Shown here: piece after piece, positions 43,861-55,750 of the stretch
Numbering within the stretch: the stretch's first letter is position 1
Layout of the letters: each line of letters begins with the position of its first letter
Assembly: GCA_025175895.1 (NCBI GenBank)
Contig: CM046003.1
Span: forward strand, 93,571,172-93,635,171
Length of the DNA stretch: 64,000 nucleotides
Direction: 5' to 3'
Origin: Wurfbainia villosa
Taxonomy: Eukaryota > Streptophyta > Magnoliopsida > Zingiberales > Zingiberaceae
Position numbers and translations under genes: made by a program
Notes under the pieces: model-generated
Database searches by the model: none
What the model was told of the DNA's origin: nothing
The model's input: only the letters and a program-made list of their open reading frames with translations

Positions 43861-46800
43861 CTGCAAAGAGAAAGAGGAACAAAACAATAGCGAGTCAAAA
43901 TAATGAAAAAAACAATAAAACAAGTCAAATACATTAACCCAAAGGAAAAGGTAGCACCCAAATCATTACCTTCTTTTCCATCAGGTAGTACTCTCTCCAC
44001 AATTCCATGTTCTCAGGGTACATGTCTAAAGCCGAATTGTACAGATTTCGAGCGCATGTAATGGCAAATTTATCACCAATAAAACCAAGGGTTGACTCTA
44101 GTTCAATACAATGTAAGAAGAGTTTAACACTTGGATGGGGTAAAGATAAAAGTCTGCAACCACAAGTAAATGGTGATAAGCAAGATGTAAGCTAGAAAGA
44201 GCTGCATAATGAACACATGAAAATAAGAGAAAAGATAAGAAACATTAACATTATCAGGATGGCTTGACTTCTGCTACTTCCTAGTTCATACAACAATAAG
44301 TTACTAGTATGAATTAAATTTGACCCAGTGTCTTTGATCACGGGTCAGGTGTGAGCCATCAGAAGAAGCAGATGCTAAAGCTAAAGATTGATATGGCAGC
44401 AGCAGCTGGTTGCATTTCGTGTGGCAGGATTCCACCAACATTTTGGTGGTTGTAGAAATTACAAGCAGCAGCCAAGGCATTACTGCCATGCCTGCAGCTT
44501 GCATTACTGGCTACATGCAGGATGAAGTCAACAAAGGGAATGAAAAAGATGGCAGGATATGTATTCGATACTCCGGATAGATTTAGAACACCTGAAAGAA
44601 CAGGAAGGATTTGATAATAACTTGGGATATATTTTTATGATTAACCAATAAAAAAACGTATGACAGTTGCATCGTAAATAATAAAAAAAACAAACATCAT
44701 TTCAACACCCGGCCACAATAGCCCATTTTGATACTTCAGGTTTTAGTCGATTGAAACTGAATGGAGAGCTGAATCGACTAAGCAGTTGACTCAAGCTAAA
44801 TAATCAGTGAACCAAATATTTATGTTTGGGGCTAAGATGATAAGAGCTACAGCAGAAAGCCAAAAGAAGTCATTGATCAAATAAAACTGCAATGCACCGG
44901 TTATAGCACTTAAGGGCAACAACAATAGCCTATAGGACTGATAGTGGAATCCAATCGACTTAGATAATTGTTGGCAAACTTGGGTTGAAGTCCAACTGCC
45001 AAATGTAAATCTAGTCAATTGATCAGCCACAGATCAGGTAAATAATAAGTGAAGATTGAACAACAACAACAAAGTCTTATCCCACTATGTGGGATCGGCT
45101 ATATAAATCCTTCTACGCCATTGGACTCTATCCCCTACTATATCATGATCTATATTTAAATAAATTTTATCTTGTTTTATTGTTGCTAACTAAGTCTTTT
45201 TTTATCTTTCTCTTCCTCATTTGATGTGTATATTTATCATCGTTTTATATCGTCTAACTGAAGCTTTTATTGGTCGTCTAAGTACATATTCGTGTCACCT
45301 TAAACGTATCTCTCGGAGCTTTCCTTCAACAAATGCAACACCGACTTTTTCTCTAATGCTCTCATTTCTTATTCTGTTCATCCTCGTATGTCCGCACATC
45401 CACCTTAACATCCTCATCTCTGCAACTCTCATCTTTTGCTCATGTACTCGAGTCGTAGCCCAACATTCAGCCCATATAACATAGCAGGTCTAATCGTCGT
45501 TTTGTAAAACTTTCTTTGAAGTTTTAGAGACACTTTACGATCACATAAAACACCCGACGCTTTCCGTCATTTCAATCATCCTGTTTGTATTCTATGTAAG
45601 ACTTCTCTCAATCCCTCCATCTGCAAAAATGATCCTAAATATTTAAAGCTCTCAGTTCCAGACAACTCGTCATCTCCTATCTTAACACTTGTCTCATTAC
45701 GTCTAATATTGCTAAACTTAAATTCCATATATTCTATCTTTACTCTACTAAGCTTAAAATCTTTCCCTTCTAGTGTTTTCCGCCAAGATTCTAATTTAGC
45801 ATTTACTCCTTCACGTGTCTCATCTACCAAAACAATATCATCTGCAAATAACATGCACCACGGTACTGTGTCTTAAATGTGTCCAGTGAGTTCATCCATG
45901 ATTAGTGTAAAAATATAGGGACTTAAAGCAGATCCTTGATGTAACCGTATCTTTATTGGAAACGCTTCAATTAATCCGCCTAAAGTCTTCACTCTGGTCG
46001 TTACTTCCTCATACATATCCTTAATTAGTTCAATATATGTTACACTAACACCTTTTTTTTCTAAAATTCTTCATATAATTTCTCTTGAAACTCTATCATA
46101 AGCTTTTTCTAAGTCAATGATATGTTTTTGTTCTCGATACTTTTTAATTAGTTGTCTGAGAAGATGTATAACTTCTATTGTCGACCTTCTTGGCATAAAT
46201 CTAAATTGATTTTCGAGAACCGTGGTCTCCTTCTTTAATCTTTTTCTATTACTCTTTCCCAAAGTTTCTTGGTATGACTCATTAGTTTAATACCCTTATA
46301 GTTTTCACAAGTTTATATGTCTCTCTTATTCTTATATAAAGGAATTAGGATACTTACCCTCCATTGATCAAGCATCCTTTTTGTTTTCAATATCATGTTA
46401 AATAATATTGTAAGTCATTCAATAACTTGTTTTCCTAGGCACTTCCATACCTCTATCAGAATATCATCTGGTCCAACGACTTTTCTATTTTGCATTCCAT
46501 TTAAAGCTTGTTCTACTTCTGAAATTTTAATTCTACAATAAAAATTTAAATTTTTATACTCATTTGACCTATTTAAATCACCTAAATTAAGTTGGTCTTC
46601 TAAACCTTCATTAAAAAGTTGATGAAAATATCTCTTCCACTGCTCTTTTATTTCTTCATCATTTACTAGTACCTTATTGCATTCATTTTTAATACATCTT
46701 ATTTGATTAAGATCTTTTGTTTTCCTCTCTTTTACTTTAGCTATTCTATAAATATCTCTTCCCCCTTCTTTTATATCTAATTTTCGTAACCGTTCAAAAG

Positions 46801-49800
46801 TTTCAATCTTAGCTTCATTCACTGCTTTCTTAGCTTCTTTCTTAGCTATTATATATTTTTTCAAGTTTTCCTCGTTTTTACAAATATATAATTTCTTATA
46901 GGTTGTTCATTTTTCCTTGACTTTCTCTTACACTTTCTCATTCCGCCACCAAGATTCTTTACTTGGTGGTGTATGCCCCTTTGATTCACCGAGTACACTC
47001 TTGGTTACTATTTTCAACTTTGATACCATCTTATCCTATGTCGTATTAGGGTCACTGTATATTTCATCTAATACTTGTACTCCTATCTTCTCTTTAAATA
47101 TATTTAGTTTCTCATCCTTTAACTTCCACCACTTAATTCTAGGAGTCGTGTATATTTTTCTTCTATTAATATTATATTTGAGGCGTATATCTAATACTAC
47201 TAACCTATATTGAGTAGTTAAACTTTCTCCAGAAATGACCTTACAATCTTTATAAATCTTTCTCTCTCTCTTCCTAACCATAAGAAAGTAAATTTATGAT
47301 TCATTATTTCCACTTTTAAACGTGATCAAGTGTTCTTCTCTTTTCTTAAAAAATGTATTAGCTAGTATAAGATCATATGTTATTGCAAAATTCAATATAG
47401 TTTTATCTTCTTCATTTCTTGTTCCAAACCCATAACCCCTATGCACCCTCTCATATTCGTCATTTTTCACTCCTACATACCCATTTAAATCGCCTCCTAT
47501 TAAAATCATCTCATTTGACAAAATATTTTGTAATATTTCATTCAAGTCATCCCAAAATTTTAATTTGGTATTTTTCATCTAACCCAATTTGAGGTGCATA
47601 TACACTAATTACGTTCATAGTTTTCTTCTCCACTATTATTTTGAGAGCTATAATTCTATCCCCTTTTATAATAACTCCCACAACTTCATCCTTTAACGAA
47701 CTATCTATAATAAACTCACTCCATTTCTTGTTTTACTCTTTCCTGTATACCATAACTTAAAACCCGAGTTCTCTATCATCTTTGCCTTCTCACCTATCTA
47801 TTTTGTCTCTTGTACACAATATTAATTTTTCCTAAATAATCATATCTTTTATCTTCATTGTTTTACCGGTGAGGATTCTTATATTCCATGTACCAAATCT
47901 TACGCTATTAGTTTTTCTATAATATTTGTTCTTACCCAACCTGTAGTGTGAGAATTCTTGCTTATTTAACACTACACCCAAGTTCTCATGGAGATATAGT
48001 GGTCCTTGCCGATACGTTGCAGTCGAACCCTGCAACGCGAACTCTTGCATATTTTTCACTACACCCGAGTTATGAAGATGTAGCAGTCCTTGCCGAGACG
48101 TTACAGTCGGACCTTGTAACGCGTTCCTTCCGGGGAACAACCTAGCATTAGCACAATAGTTTGATTGATTCATTCATTGAACATTTACCTTAGTTTAACA
48201 TTGACTGGCAACCTAGCACAACCCTCCTTTATCCGAGCTTGAGACCAACCACGATAAGGTTAACTCATCATGGACGAAGTTAAGTGAAGATTGAAGAACG
48301 ATAAAAGTTATAAAAGGGCAACAAGGAGCAAGGTGGATGTCTTTTGGTTAGTGAATTAAGATTGGTTAGATCTTATAAAGCCTCTTCATTGTAATCCTTA
48401 TCCTCCCTCATACTCATTGTATTTCAACACATTTCTCCGTAGGTAGTCCACTGCGAAAGAGAAACATAGTGAGCTTTCTAGGAGTAGTGACTCACCAATG
48501 AATCAAAAGTCATAGCCTAAAAATGAGGGTTTCAAACAACGTTAAATATTTGCATGTGTTATGATAAAAACTTGAATTCTTTATATATTTTTATTCCACA
48601 ACTAATTATCTTGTGTGACCTTGCTAGTATCATAAAGGATATAAAGAGTTTGTTAGTGGGTAATACTACTATTCACCCCACTTAACTCGCTCATCCAATC
48701 ATCCTCTACATTTGATCCCCAACAATTTTTATCATTTTTTTTTTGTTTTTGTTTTTGGCCACCATTTTCCTTCCAAAGGACTAAATTTTGATAAGGTTAA
48801 AAAAACTTTTGAAAACTTTTTTAAATTTTTACTGTGCATTCTTAAAAAAATTCTTTCAATAATGAAAAGTAGAAAGGGAAAACAAATAAAAATTTCTATC
48901 AATGGAACACGCCAGTGTTGTAGGGGATCTGGCCTATTATTTGTCTCAATTGTTTGTCCAGATATTAGTCATCATCAGGTGACTAATATTCATATTGAAG
49001 AAACTAGGAACTATTTCTTGAATCAAATGGAAAAAAAGAAAGTAGAAGAGCTAAGAATGAGATAAACCAAGTACATATCAGCAAAACATCACTGCAAGAA
49101 AACTTCAAACATACCTCTTATACATGCCCCTTGTTTTCTGAATACCCTCTCTTTGAAAAACAAAATTTAGGGCAGCAGACGCAACTGAAGTTTCAGAATA
49201 ACTACTGCCAGCTTTACCTAATGCTATCTCCAAGATCATCAACAGCTTTTGAAAACATTCTTTGTAGTTTGAAAAAAATTTCAATACCTTCAACAAAAAA
49301 TCAAACAATTATATATCTAAAAGTATACTAAATCCAGTTACCACATCTCTAACAGATTTAAAGCGTGTAAATTATCAAATAAATACTCGGCAATATTATT
49401 CTAGATTCTATTGACATTAACTAGGAGTAAATGTTAAACTAGAATCTTGGCGGGAAACACTAAAAGTGAAAGATTTTAAACTTAGTAGAGTAAAGACAGA
49501 ATATATAGAATTTAAATTTAGCAATATTAGACGTAATGAGACAAATATTAAGATAGGAGATGACGAGTTATCTGGAACTAAGAGCTTTAAATATTTGAGA
49601 TCATTTTTACAAGATGATGAAAGGATTGAGAGAGATGTCTTACATTGAATACAAACAGGATAGTTGAAATGGAGGAAAGTGTCAGGTGTTTTATGTGATT
49701 GTAAAGTGCCTCTAAAATTTAAAGGGAAGTTCTACAAAACGGCGATTAGAGTTGCTATGTTATATGGAGCTGAATGTTGAGCTACGACTCGAGCATATAA

Positions 49801-52800
49801 GCAAAAGATGAGAGTTGAAGAGATGAGAATGTTAAGGTGGATGTGCGGACATACGAGGATGGACAGAATAAGAAATGAGAGCATTAGAGAAAAAGTTGAT
49901 ATTGCATCTATTGAAGGAAAGCTCCGAGAGACACGTTTAAGGTGGTACGAACATATACTTAGACGGTCAATAAATGTTCCAGTTAGGCGATGTAAAACGA
50001 TATCAAATATACACATCAAACGAGAAAGAGGAAGACCAAAAAAGACTTGATTAACAACAATAAAATAAGATAAAATTTATTTAAATATAGATGATAATAT
50101 AGTAGGGGATAGAGTCCAATAGCGTAAAAGGATCCATATAGCCGACCCCACCTAATGGGATAAAGCTTTATTGTTGTTGTTGTAGAATTCTATTGACATT
50201 AACCAACGTCTACTTAAGCAAAAATGACTGCTATATTTTGAAAAAATAAATGCGACAAGGCAAAATGCTAAAAATCTGTGTACAATGCTAAAAGCATGTA
50301 TTTGAGTGTTTGGAGAAGTGAACAGATGAAAACATGTATCTAATGTCGAATAAGTGAACCTAGCTTCCTCCTTACAAAATTGATTTTGCAATTTGAAAGT
50401 GCCGAGGATCAGACTAGGTGGTGCCCGAACTGGATCAAAAGAACCAGTACAAGTACAAGAATAGATATTAACATGAGGTCAACATGATCCCTGAGCAAGG
50501 AAACAGAAAAACATAAAAGCATTTTAGTTAATTTAGTCATAAAAAATAAGACATTGCCAAATAGTAAATTCTGCTTTGTCAAGCATAGGAGATAAAATGA
50601 TTTCCTTAAAGGGGCATAAGTTTCACCAATCCAAATTGAGAGAAGCATATGTAACATACCACATGCCACAGATTCCCAGTCTTGGAAATGGGCAATCTAT
50701 TCAGCACATCTTTAAGGAGATTGAAGATAGAATGCAGATCTTCCTTGCTGATTGAAAGTGATTTATTTGTCAAACATTTGATCTCAATGGAACTTCTCAG
50801 AATCCACAAGTTAGCAGCCTCTGCAAGTTTACCAGTGCAAAGTTTCTTTGCGAGGTTCTTTGCTTCATTTAATCTCCCGCATTGCAAGTAAAATGTAACA
50901 TATTGACAGGCAAGATCCTCATTTAAGCATCCATTAGATTCAGCCCTTTCATAAACCTTAAGAATGGATGAAATGGCATCTTGATCGTCTACAAACGTAT
51001 TATTCAGAGCAGAAATTGAGTTTTCTCCATCAGAGGTAACCATATTCAACCAAAATTTTGCATAGAGAGAAAACATCTTGGTTGTTGGCAAGATATTTAA
51101 AGCCTCCTCGTACACCTAACGTATAGATAAGCAAGCAAATATAATTAAGACTGTGCCCTATCAAGTAAACAAATATGACCAATTGTAGAGAATAAATAAA
51201 AACAATTAATTCATCCAATGTAAATATATAGTTCAAAACATACATATAATTGAAAATCAAGACAATTAACCACTAGTTACAAAAACAATTTACCATCAGA
51301 TCACCAGAATAACTTTTAATGGCGTGCAAAGAATCAACTTGCTCACTTCAATAAATTTTCATCATCAATGCAATTATGCTAAAACAGTAAAAGAATTCAA
51401 AGTACCACTCACCTGAATAGCACTGTCCAATTTGGTCAGAAGTTTTGAACTTTCAGAATTATTCAGATCTGAAATATAACCAATTTGCAATTGAGCAAAC
51501 CAGTCCCAGTAATCCTCATCGTGTAAGAAATCTTTCTTAAGATTTTCCAACACTTCAACTTTCAATTTGTCACAATGTGTGATATTCACAGCATCTAATA
51601 TCTCCACAAATTTCAGTCTTAAGGTCATACTTAATGGTATAGCCTCAATGGCTCCATGGTATATGGTTTGAAGAACCAAAGCACCTTGCTGCAAGAAAAG
51701 TTGTTCTCTTTTCTCCAAAGCACCTTCATGCACATCTGATGCTTGCTCTTCAATAAATGGTATTAAAAGATCCTTATTTTCTTCTTTCCACTGATCAGAA
51801 TCATTGTTGCTATGTTGCAACAATTTAACATCTTCTCCTAGAGCAATTTTTCGAGCTATCAATTTGTTGAGATAAGTTAGCTCCATTCGAAAATACTCCA
51901 GCCATAGATCTTCTGAATCAGGACAAGTCCTGAGACCATTCTGCATGAGAGCACGAGCAGCTGCAACATTCAAATTTTGATCAAACTCCCATGCTGCCGC
52001 ATAGATCCAAAGTCCAGGAACCTTTGGATGGTATCTAATTGCCTCTGCTAGCACCTGCAAATATCCAGAATATTAATGCGATGCAAATTGCTAATTATAA
52101 TATGAACCTGATGTCTATCAATCCACAATGAGAGAGTATTACTAGGAGGGCATGTCTAATACCCAAATATACCATTTCCAGCTAAAATAAGACATAATTG
52201 AGTTTTTTCTTCATTTAAGTTCAAAACAACAAGTTGGCAGATCAACAACCAAGGAACTTGAAATTAGTTTGCTTAATAGGAAGAAAAAACCAACTTGTCT
52301 AAATAATCAAGCTTTCCTTTTAATTCTGAAAAAGATAGTAGATTTTCTCACGGGAAAATAACTAGGATCATTATAAACTATAAATTAATAAAATATATAT
52401 ATATATAGTTCAAAAAGTGAATTACCATAATTCATTAATGTTCCAGCAACTAATATCAAAAACATTTTGAACATAAATTCAAAAACAAAAAACAAAGAAG
52501 AGGGACTATGAACTCAAAAAATTTCATCTTAGTACCTGCTTCATCCGTCCATGCTTTTTCTCTCTGCAAAACTCGAGGTATTTGAACCAGAGATCCAAAT
52601 CACCCCTATACCTCATCGTGGCCATCCGATATACATTCAATATCCTCAAGACCCCCGCAATGTCAGATAAGGACCTCTTCCATATCTTTGATTTCTTCTC
52701 CTTGTTCTTCTTGCCAATACCCTTGTCGGCGAGCTTGCCGATAATGGTTCTCTTTCGAAGGCTACGGAGGGCATCAAGTTGCTTCTCGTACTCAATGTAT

Positions 52801-52967
52801 GCTATAAAGTCCTGCTTCAATGGGGAGCGGCGTTTGAGGCGATATTCAAAATCCCTACGGCGACGAACAATCTCGGTGATCTCTTCACGGGAGAAAAGGC
52901 CTCGCCGCTCAAGGTCATTGAGCTCGTCAGCCATCTGCTCCATCCGATACTGAACCACATCTGCCAT
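43771..52967 (-). CDS. UTP6: U3 small nucleolar RNA-associated protein 6 homologue, six exons, 658 aa
   Basis: UTP6 belongs to the UTP-B part of the small-subunit processome, which works on 18S pre-rRNA in the nucleolus. Joined exons (minus): 52967-52536, 52054-51413, 51115-50660, 49287-49115, 44153-43970, 43860-43771. All introns have GT-AG ends; total 1,977 nt, no internal stop. The N-terminus (MADVVQYRMEQMADELNDLE, LFSREEI, RRRDFEYRLKRRSPLK) is the conserved U3_assoc_6 domain. HAT-type repeats follow (RYHPKVPGLWIYAAAWEFD, ALNFVFQREGIQKTRGMYKR, PENMELWREYY), and the C-terminus is AGTTESANAVYWRAKK.... Length fits plant UTP6. Introns 3 and 4 carry RTE LINEs. The start is chosen from family similarity and lies about 70 bp downstream of a telo-box. 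No sign of decay. Confidence 0.93.
43970..44153 (-). CDS. UTP6: UTP6 exon 5 (residues 568-629)
   Basis: Acceptor TTGCAG before ACTTTTATC (LLSLPHPSVKLFLHCIELES); ends REYYLMEKK with donor GTAATG. 184 nt; together with exon 4 it restores the frame. Confidence 0.9.
45046..45060. repeat. Target-site duplication of the intron-4 LINE, left copy
   Basis: TAAGTGAAGATTGAA recurs at 48281-48295, on the other side of the LINE. Confidence 0.9.
45576..47580 (-). pseudogene. RTE LINE endonuclease/reverse transcriptase, frame-broken
   Basis: Open segments on the minus strand: 47578-47294 (apurinic endonuclease part), 47281-47036, 46864-46415, 46262-46071 (RT, DLEKAYDRVSREI) and 45854-45576 (RT with FADD, the catalytic Asp pair). 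Only an endonuclease and an RT are present, as expected of RTE; there is no ORF1 and no RNase H. Confidence 0.85.
47945..48130 (-). repeat. Two tandem units of about 90 bp in the LINE 5' region
   Basis: Both units contain a CGACTGYAACGT...TCGGCAAGGAC...GGGTGTAGTG...AAGARTTC pattern (48125-48045 and 48030-47950) with about 15-20% difference. Confidence 0.7.
49115..49287 (-). CDS. UTP6: UTP6 exon 4 (residues 511-568)
   Basis: Acceptor ...TTGAAG before GTATTGAAA (VLKFFSNYKECF); ends MYKR with donor GTATGT. 173 nt, so skipping it would shift the frame. It lies between two oppositely oriented RTE LINE copies. Confidence 0.88.
49405..49421. repeat. Target-site duplication of the intron-3 LINE, left copy
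   Basis: ATTCTATTGACATTAAC recurs at 50187-50203. Confidence 0.9.
49422..50186 (+). mobile_element. 5'-truncated RTE LINE in UTP6 intron 3, opposite to the gene
   Basis: It covers the last 765 bp of the element: RT C-terminal part (KDFKLSRVKTEYIEFKFSNI, open at 49466-49648), the stretch 49808-50050 (VEEMRMLRWMCGHTRMDRIR...), the 3' UTR and a TTGTTGTTGTTG tail. It is flanked by an exact 17-bp duplication. Sequence is roughly 90% identical by eye to the intron-4 copy but inverted relative to it. Confidence 0.9.
50660..51115 (-). CDS. UTP6: UTP6 exon 3 (residues 359-510)
   Basis: Acceptor ...GTTAG before GTGTACGAG (VYEEALNILP); ends GNLWHV with donor GTATGT. 456 nt, phase 0. Confidence 0.9.
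51413..52054 (-). CDS. UTP6: UTP6 exon 2 (residues 145-358)
   Basis: Acceptor TTGCAG before GTGCTAGCA; starts VLAEAIRYHPKVPG and ends LDSAIQ with donor GTGAGT. 642 nt, phase 0 on both sides. Confidence 0.92.
52536..52967 (-). CDS. UTP6: UTP6 exon 1 (residues 1-144)
   Basis: From ATG (52967-52965) to ...GRMKQ, donor GTACTA at 52535. Phase 0. Holds the conserved N-terminal UTP6 domain and the first HAT-like unit (DLWFKYLEFC). Confidence 0.93.
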
Positions 52968-54049
52968 CTCCTCTATCCTAGATGGTGTCCACTAGATATG
53001 AGCAAGGTTGTGAGAACAAAGTGAAATTGGATGCAGTTTAGGGTTTAACCCCTAATTTTATGCCACGTCCCAGAGGTATGATTCCAGTGTACCAGAGGGT
53101 ATCCCACCTAGTGATAGTATAACAAGAAATTAGAATCAGCCACAAAAAAACCATTTTCAAGACAATCAGGAAATTACCAAAACTACTTCATATCCTTGCA
53201 TCCATGTATGTTCAAATTACAACAAAACCATACCGAAAATAAAGTTTCAGAAAACATCCAATACTAAAAAGAAATACAAAAACCATAAAACCATATCAAA
53301 CTGGGACCAGCAAATGTAAAAATAGGTATCGACAGGAGAGTAATGTACAACAACCATTTTAATTTTTAAACGACTACTTCTAGGTACATTTTAATTTCCA
53401 AAGTAATCTCAGTGTGAACATAAAAGAAATATCATTTAATTGTTCCTTCCCATAATTTAATTCTTTAGACCCTATTTTGCTATTTTACACATATATTTTA
53501 TTTTCCCTTTTGAAAGCAATGAAAATTATTCATGCAAAACAAAATAATTTGATGAGGTCAAGGACAAAATTATAAAAAAAGTTTAAGGAGGTCAAGGACA
53601 AAATTACTTTGATTTACGGCAATGTCCCGATGTTCTACTGGTCACCGAGTCCTTCTCAAACTCGAATCTAAAAAAATGTTATAAAATGGCTTAAAATTCT
53701 ACTATAACCCTTATTGATGACTGAAAATATGAAATTTTAAATTCAAGAGTCAACTTGTTAATGATCCATGGTCCTGATTAATATTCAGGCCGGGAAGAAA
53801 AGCATACCAATCGAACTCAAAGTCCGACCCTACAATTTTTAACCGATACTGTAAAACTTGGCTTCCACCTTAAGCAGAGATTATCAGATATTATTATTTA
53901 TCTATTTAAATTGTTATTATATTAATCAACGAGTATCATTATTAATCAATTGTAATTCATTAAGTGCACATAGATTAATCAATTAACTGATAAACACCTA
54001 GATTAATTAGTTAATTGAGCTACCCAATTAATTAATTGAAGTATCTGCT
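52968..54049. other. UTP6 upstream region, AT-rich, no gene
   Basis: Apart from the telo-box no feature is certain. A short direct repeat (AAGGACAAAATTA) occurs at about 53562 and 53595. Confidence 0.5.
53039..53046 (-). promoter_or_regulatory. Telo-box in the UTP6 promoter/5' UTR
   Basis: AAACCCTA on the minus strand, about 72 bp upstream of the UTP6 ATG. Telo-boxes are a known common element in plant ribosome-biogenesis gene promoters. An ACGTGGC-like motif (53063-53070, minus) is close by. Confidence 0.5.
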
Positions 54050-54565
54050 TCTTGATACCTTGACTTCTTCTTCTCCTCCGGGATGATCGGGTCGGAACCA
54101 ACGAAAGACAAGCCGGTGGTGGTGGAGGCGACACAAACCACAGCCGAATGCCACCGGGGGGTTGAGGGACCGGCAATGGTTTGCGCGAGGTGCAGTTGCG
54201 TTCCGGCGGTGAAAGTAGCGGCTCGCCGACCTGGGGGCCTCGATTTGGACAGATAGACTGACCGGCCACGACGGAGAGTGGCGCTTAGAAAAGAAGGTCG
54301 GGTTTCCGGTTCGTATACGGCTGCTGACGAGAGTTTGCGGACTCGGGAAGAGGAAGCCGATGGGCAGTCAGTGGCTTCGGCTCGGAGATGAGCAGGAGGA
54401 GGAAGAGGAGAGACTTCGGTTTGGCCGAGAGAAACGAGGGCTGAAGAGCTTGAACTTGAGGGACCCTAGCGACCGGCGATGGCTACGGCGGCGGTCTCGG
54501 CTGTCGAGGGAGGCGGCGGCGTCACTGGTTTCCGCTCGGGAAATTGAAGAGGGGGAGTAATGGGT
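54050..54565. other. GC-rich island, possible promoter or exon remnant
   Basis: About 500 bp are markedly GC-rich against AT-rich flanks. Both strands have open frames (minus 54269-54003; plus 54360-54560, Glu/Arg-rich), but neither resembles a protein I know. It could be the first exon or 5' UTR of a lost or neighbouring gene. Confidence 0.35.
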
Positions 54566-54779
54566 TAGGGTAAGGAGATGCCAACCAAACTTTTTTATTA
54601 TTTAAATTTTTGTTTTAGGTTAACATTTTAACATTTGGAAACCAAATTGGATGCGGTTTAGGGGGCCGATGACGATGGGTTCCAAAATTTAAAAATTCAC
54701 CTGTTAAACATTTTTTTTTTAACTTTTAAAATAAAATTTAAAAAAAATATACCAATTATAAGATTTCTTGTTTAAAATT

Positions 54780-55750
54780 CAAAAAAACTCAACCGAAACC
54801 AAAAGTCAATAAGAAGCCAAAGGAAGTTGATGTCTAAAGTCAAAAGAGCAAGGAGTATATTATTTGTTTCAAATGCAATCAAATGAGTCACTATAGGAGT
54901 CAATGTCCTAAGAGAAGACAACCTAAGAAGGGCAAGAGAGGGAGCTGAAGTGTAGGGGGAGCTAAGGCACTCTGAAGGTACATTTAAATAACGCTTCTTA
55001 TGTACGTAATAATCAAAAGCATGCTAGGAATTTTCTTACTATTGCTTATGAAAAGCATACTAGAAGCAATAAATATGTGTGTCTAGGTGCTAAAAGTTAT
55101 GAATTTGGGTCTAAGGATAAATCTAGATAAATTACCTCAAGACCTAGCTCATCTAAGGATAACAATCAAGGCATTAATCCTAAGAAGATTAGACATATGC
55201 CTAAAAGGAAGATCAATGTCCAATGAACAAATGAAATTCAAAATTGGAGACATTTGTGGTAAAAAATCAAGTCTTGAGATCCATGCTTGAAAAATTAGAG
55301 AAGATCCTTAATAAGATGACAAATTTAAGTAAAAAGTCTAATGGGCGAGGTTTAGGTGTTAAGAGGCAAGAACTACCAAAGAATAGGAAAGGTTTGGGTC
55401 ACAAACCTAAGTCCAAGGTAGATAAGCCTACCTATCACAATATTCCATTTAATTATGGAACTACTTATAAGTCTAAGAAAGTCAAGGTTACTAGAGAAGT
55501 CATCCCTAAGGTTAATCTTGACAAGCATCAAGTGACTAAGGCTTTGAAGAAGTCTAGGAAAGTTACTAGCAAGATTACAAGGGGAGTTACCCCTAGAGTT
55601 GACCTTGACAAAATCCAAATGACCAATGTTTCCAAGCCTAGAAGGGTCATTGGGAGGATATCTAGAGAGGTCATCTCTAGTTAATACCTAGTTAACTCAA
55701 GGAGCTTAAATAGGTTTTAGATTCCTAGGAGTGTGATCCCCTCACGCTAG
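54780..55750 (+). pseudogene. Family G copy G5: gag-like pseudogene, 5' part missing
   Basis: It begins just before zinc knuckle 2 (CFKCNQMSHYRSQC near 54868) and continues through several frames. The longest open part, 55244-55684, covers the coiled coil (NQVLRSMLEKLEKILNKM) and the basic tail. The terminal motif is broken by stops and the end reads ...GVIPSR-like at 55728-55750. N-terminal half, PBS and 5' LTR are gone. The left edge is an AT-rich join near 54780. Confidence 0.8.

Larger units (their letters stand above)
45061..48280 (-). mobile_element. Near-full-length RTE-type LINE in UTP6 intron 4 (3,220 bp)
   Basis: The flanking 15-bp duplication is exact, and the minus-strand 3' end is the GTTGTTGTTGTT tail typical of RTE elements. 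In minus order: a 5' region with two about 90-bp repeats (48130-47945), endonuclease start FGTWNIRILTGK (about 47895-47860), endonuclease middle (GGDLNGYVGVKNDEYERVHRG, 47500), a linker, and reverse transcriptase pieces (AKKEAKKAVNEAK at 46850; VLENQFRFMPRRST at 46220; FADDIVLVDETREGVNAKLE at 45850). Stops and frameshifts split it into at least six ORFs, so it is inactive. Length matches complete RTEs of about 3.2-3.3 kb. It lies on the same strand as UTP6. Confidence 0.9.

Noticed and set aside
52582..52953. Plus-strand 123-codon frame opposite UTP6 exon 1
   Set aside because: UTP6 on the minus strand has family-wide similarity and proper splice sites; the plus frame has none.
53600..53660. 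Possible tRNA-like stretch (GGTCACCGAGTCC...CGAATC)
   Set aside because: No cloverleaf could be drawn; only a loose resemblance to a B box.
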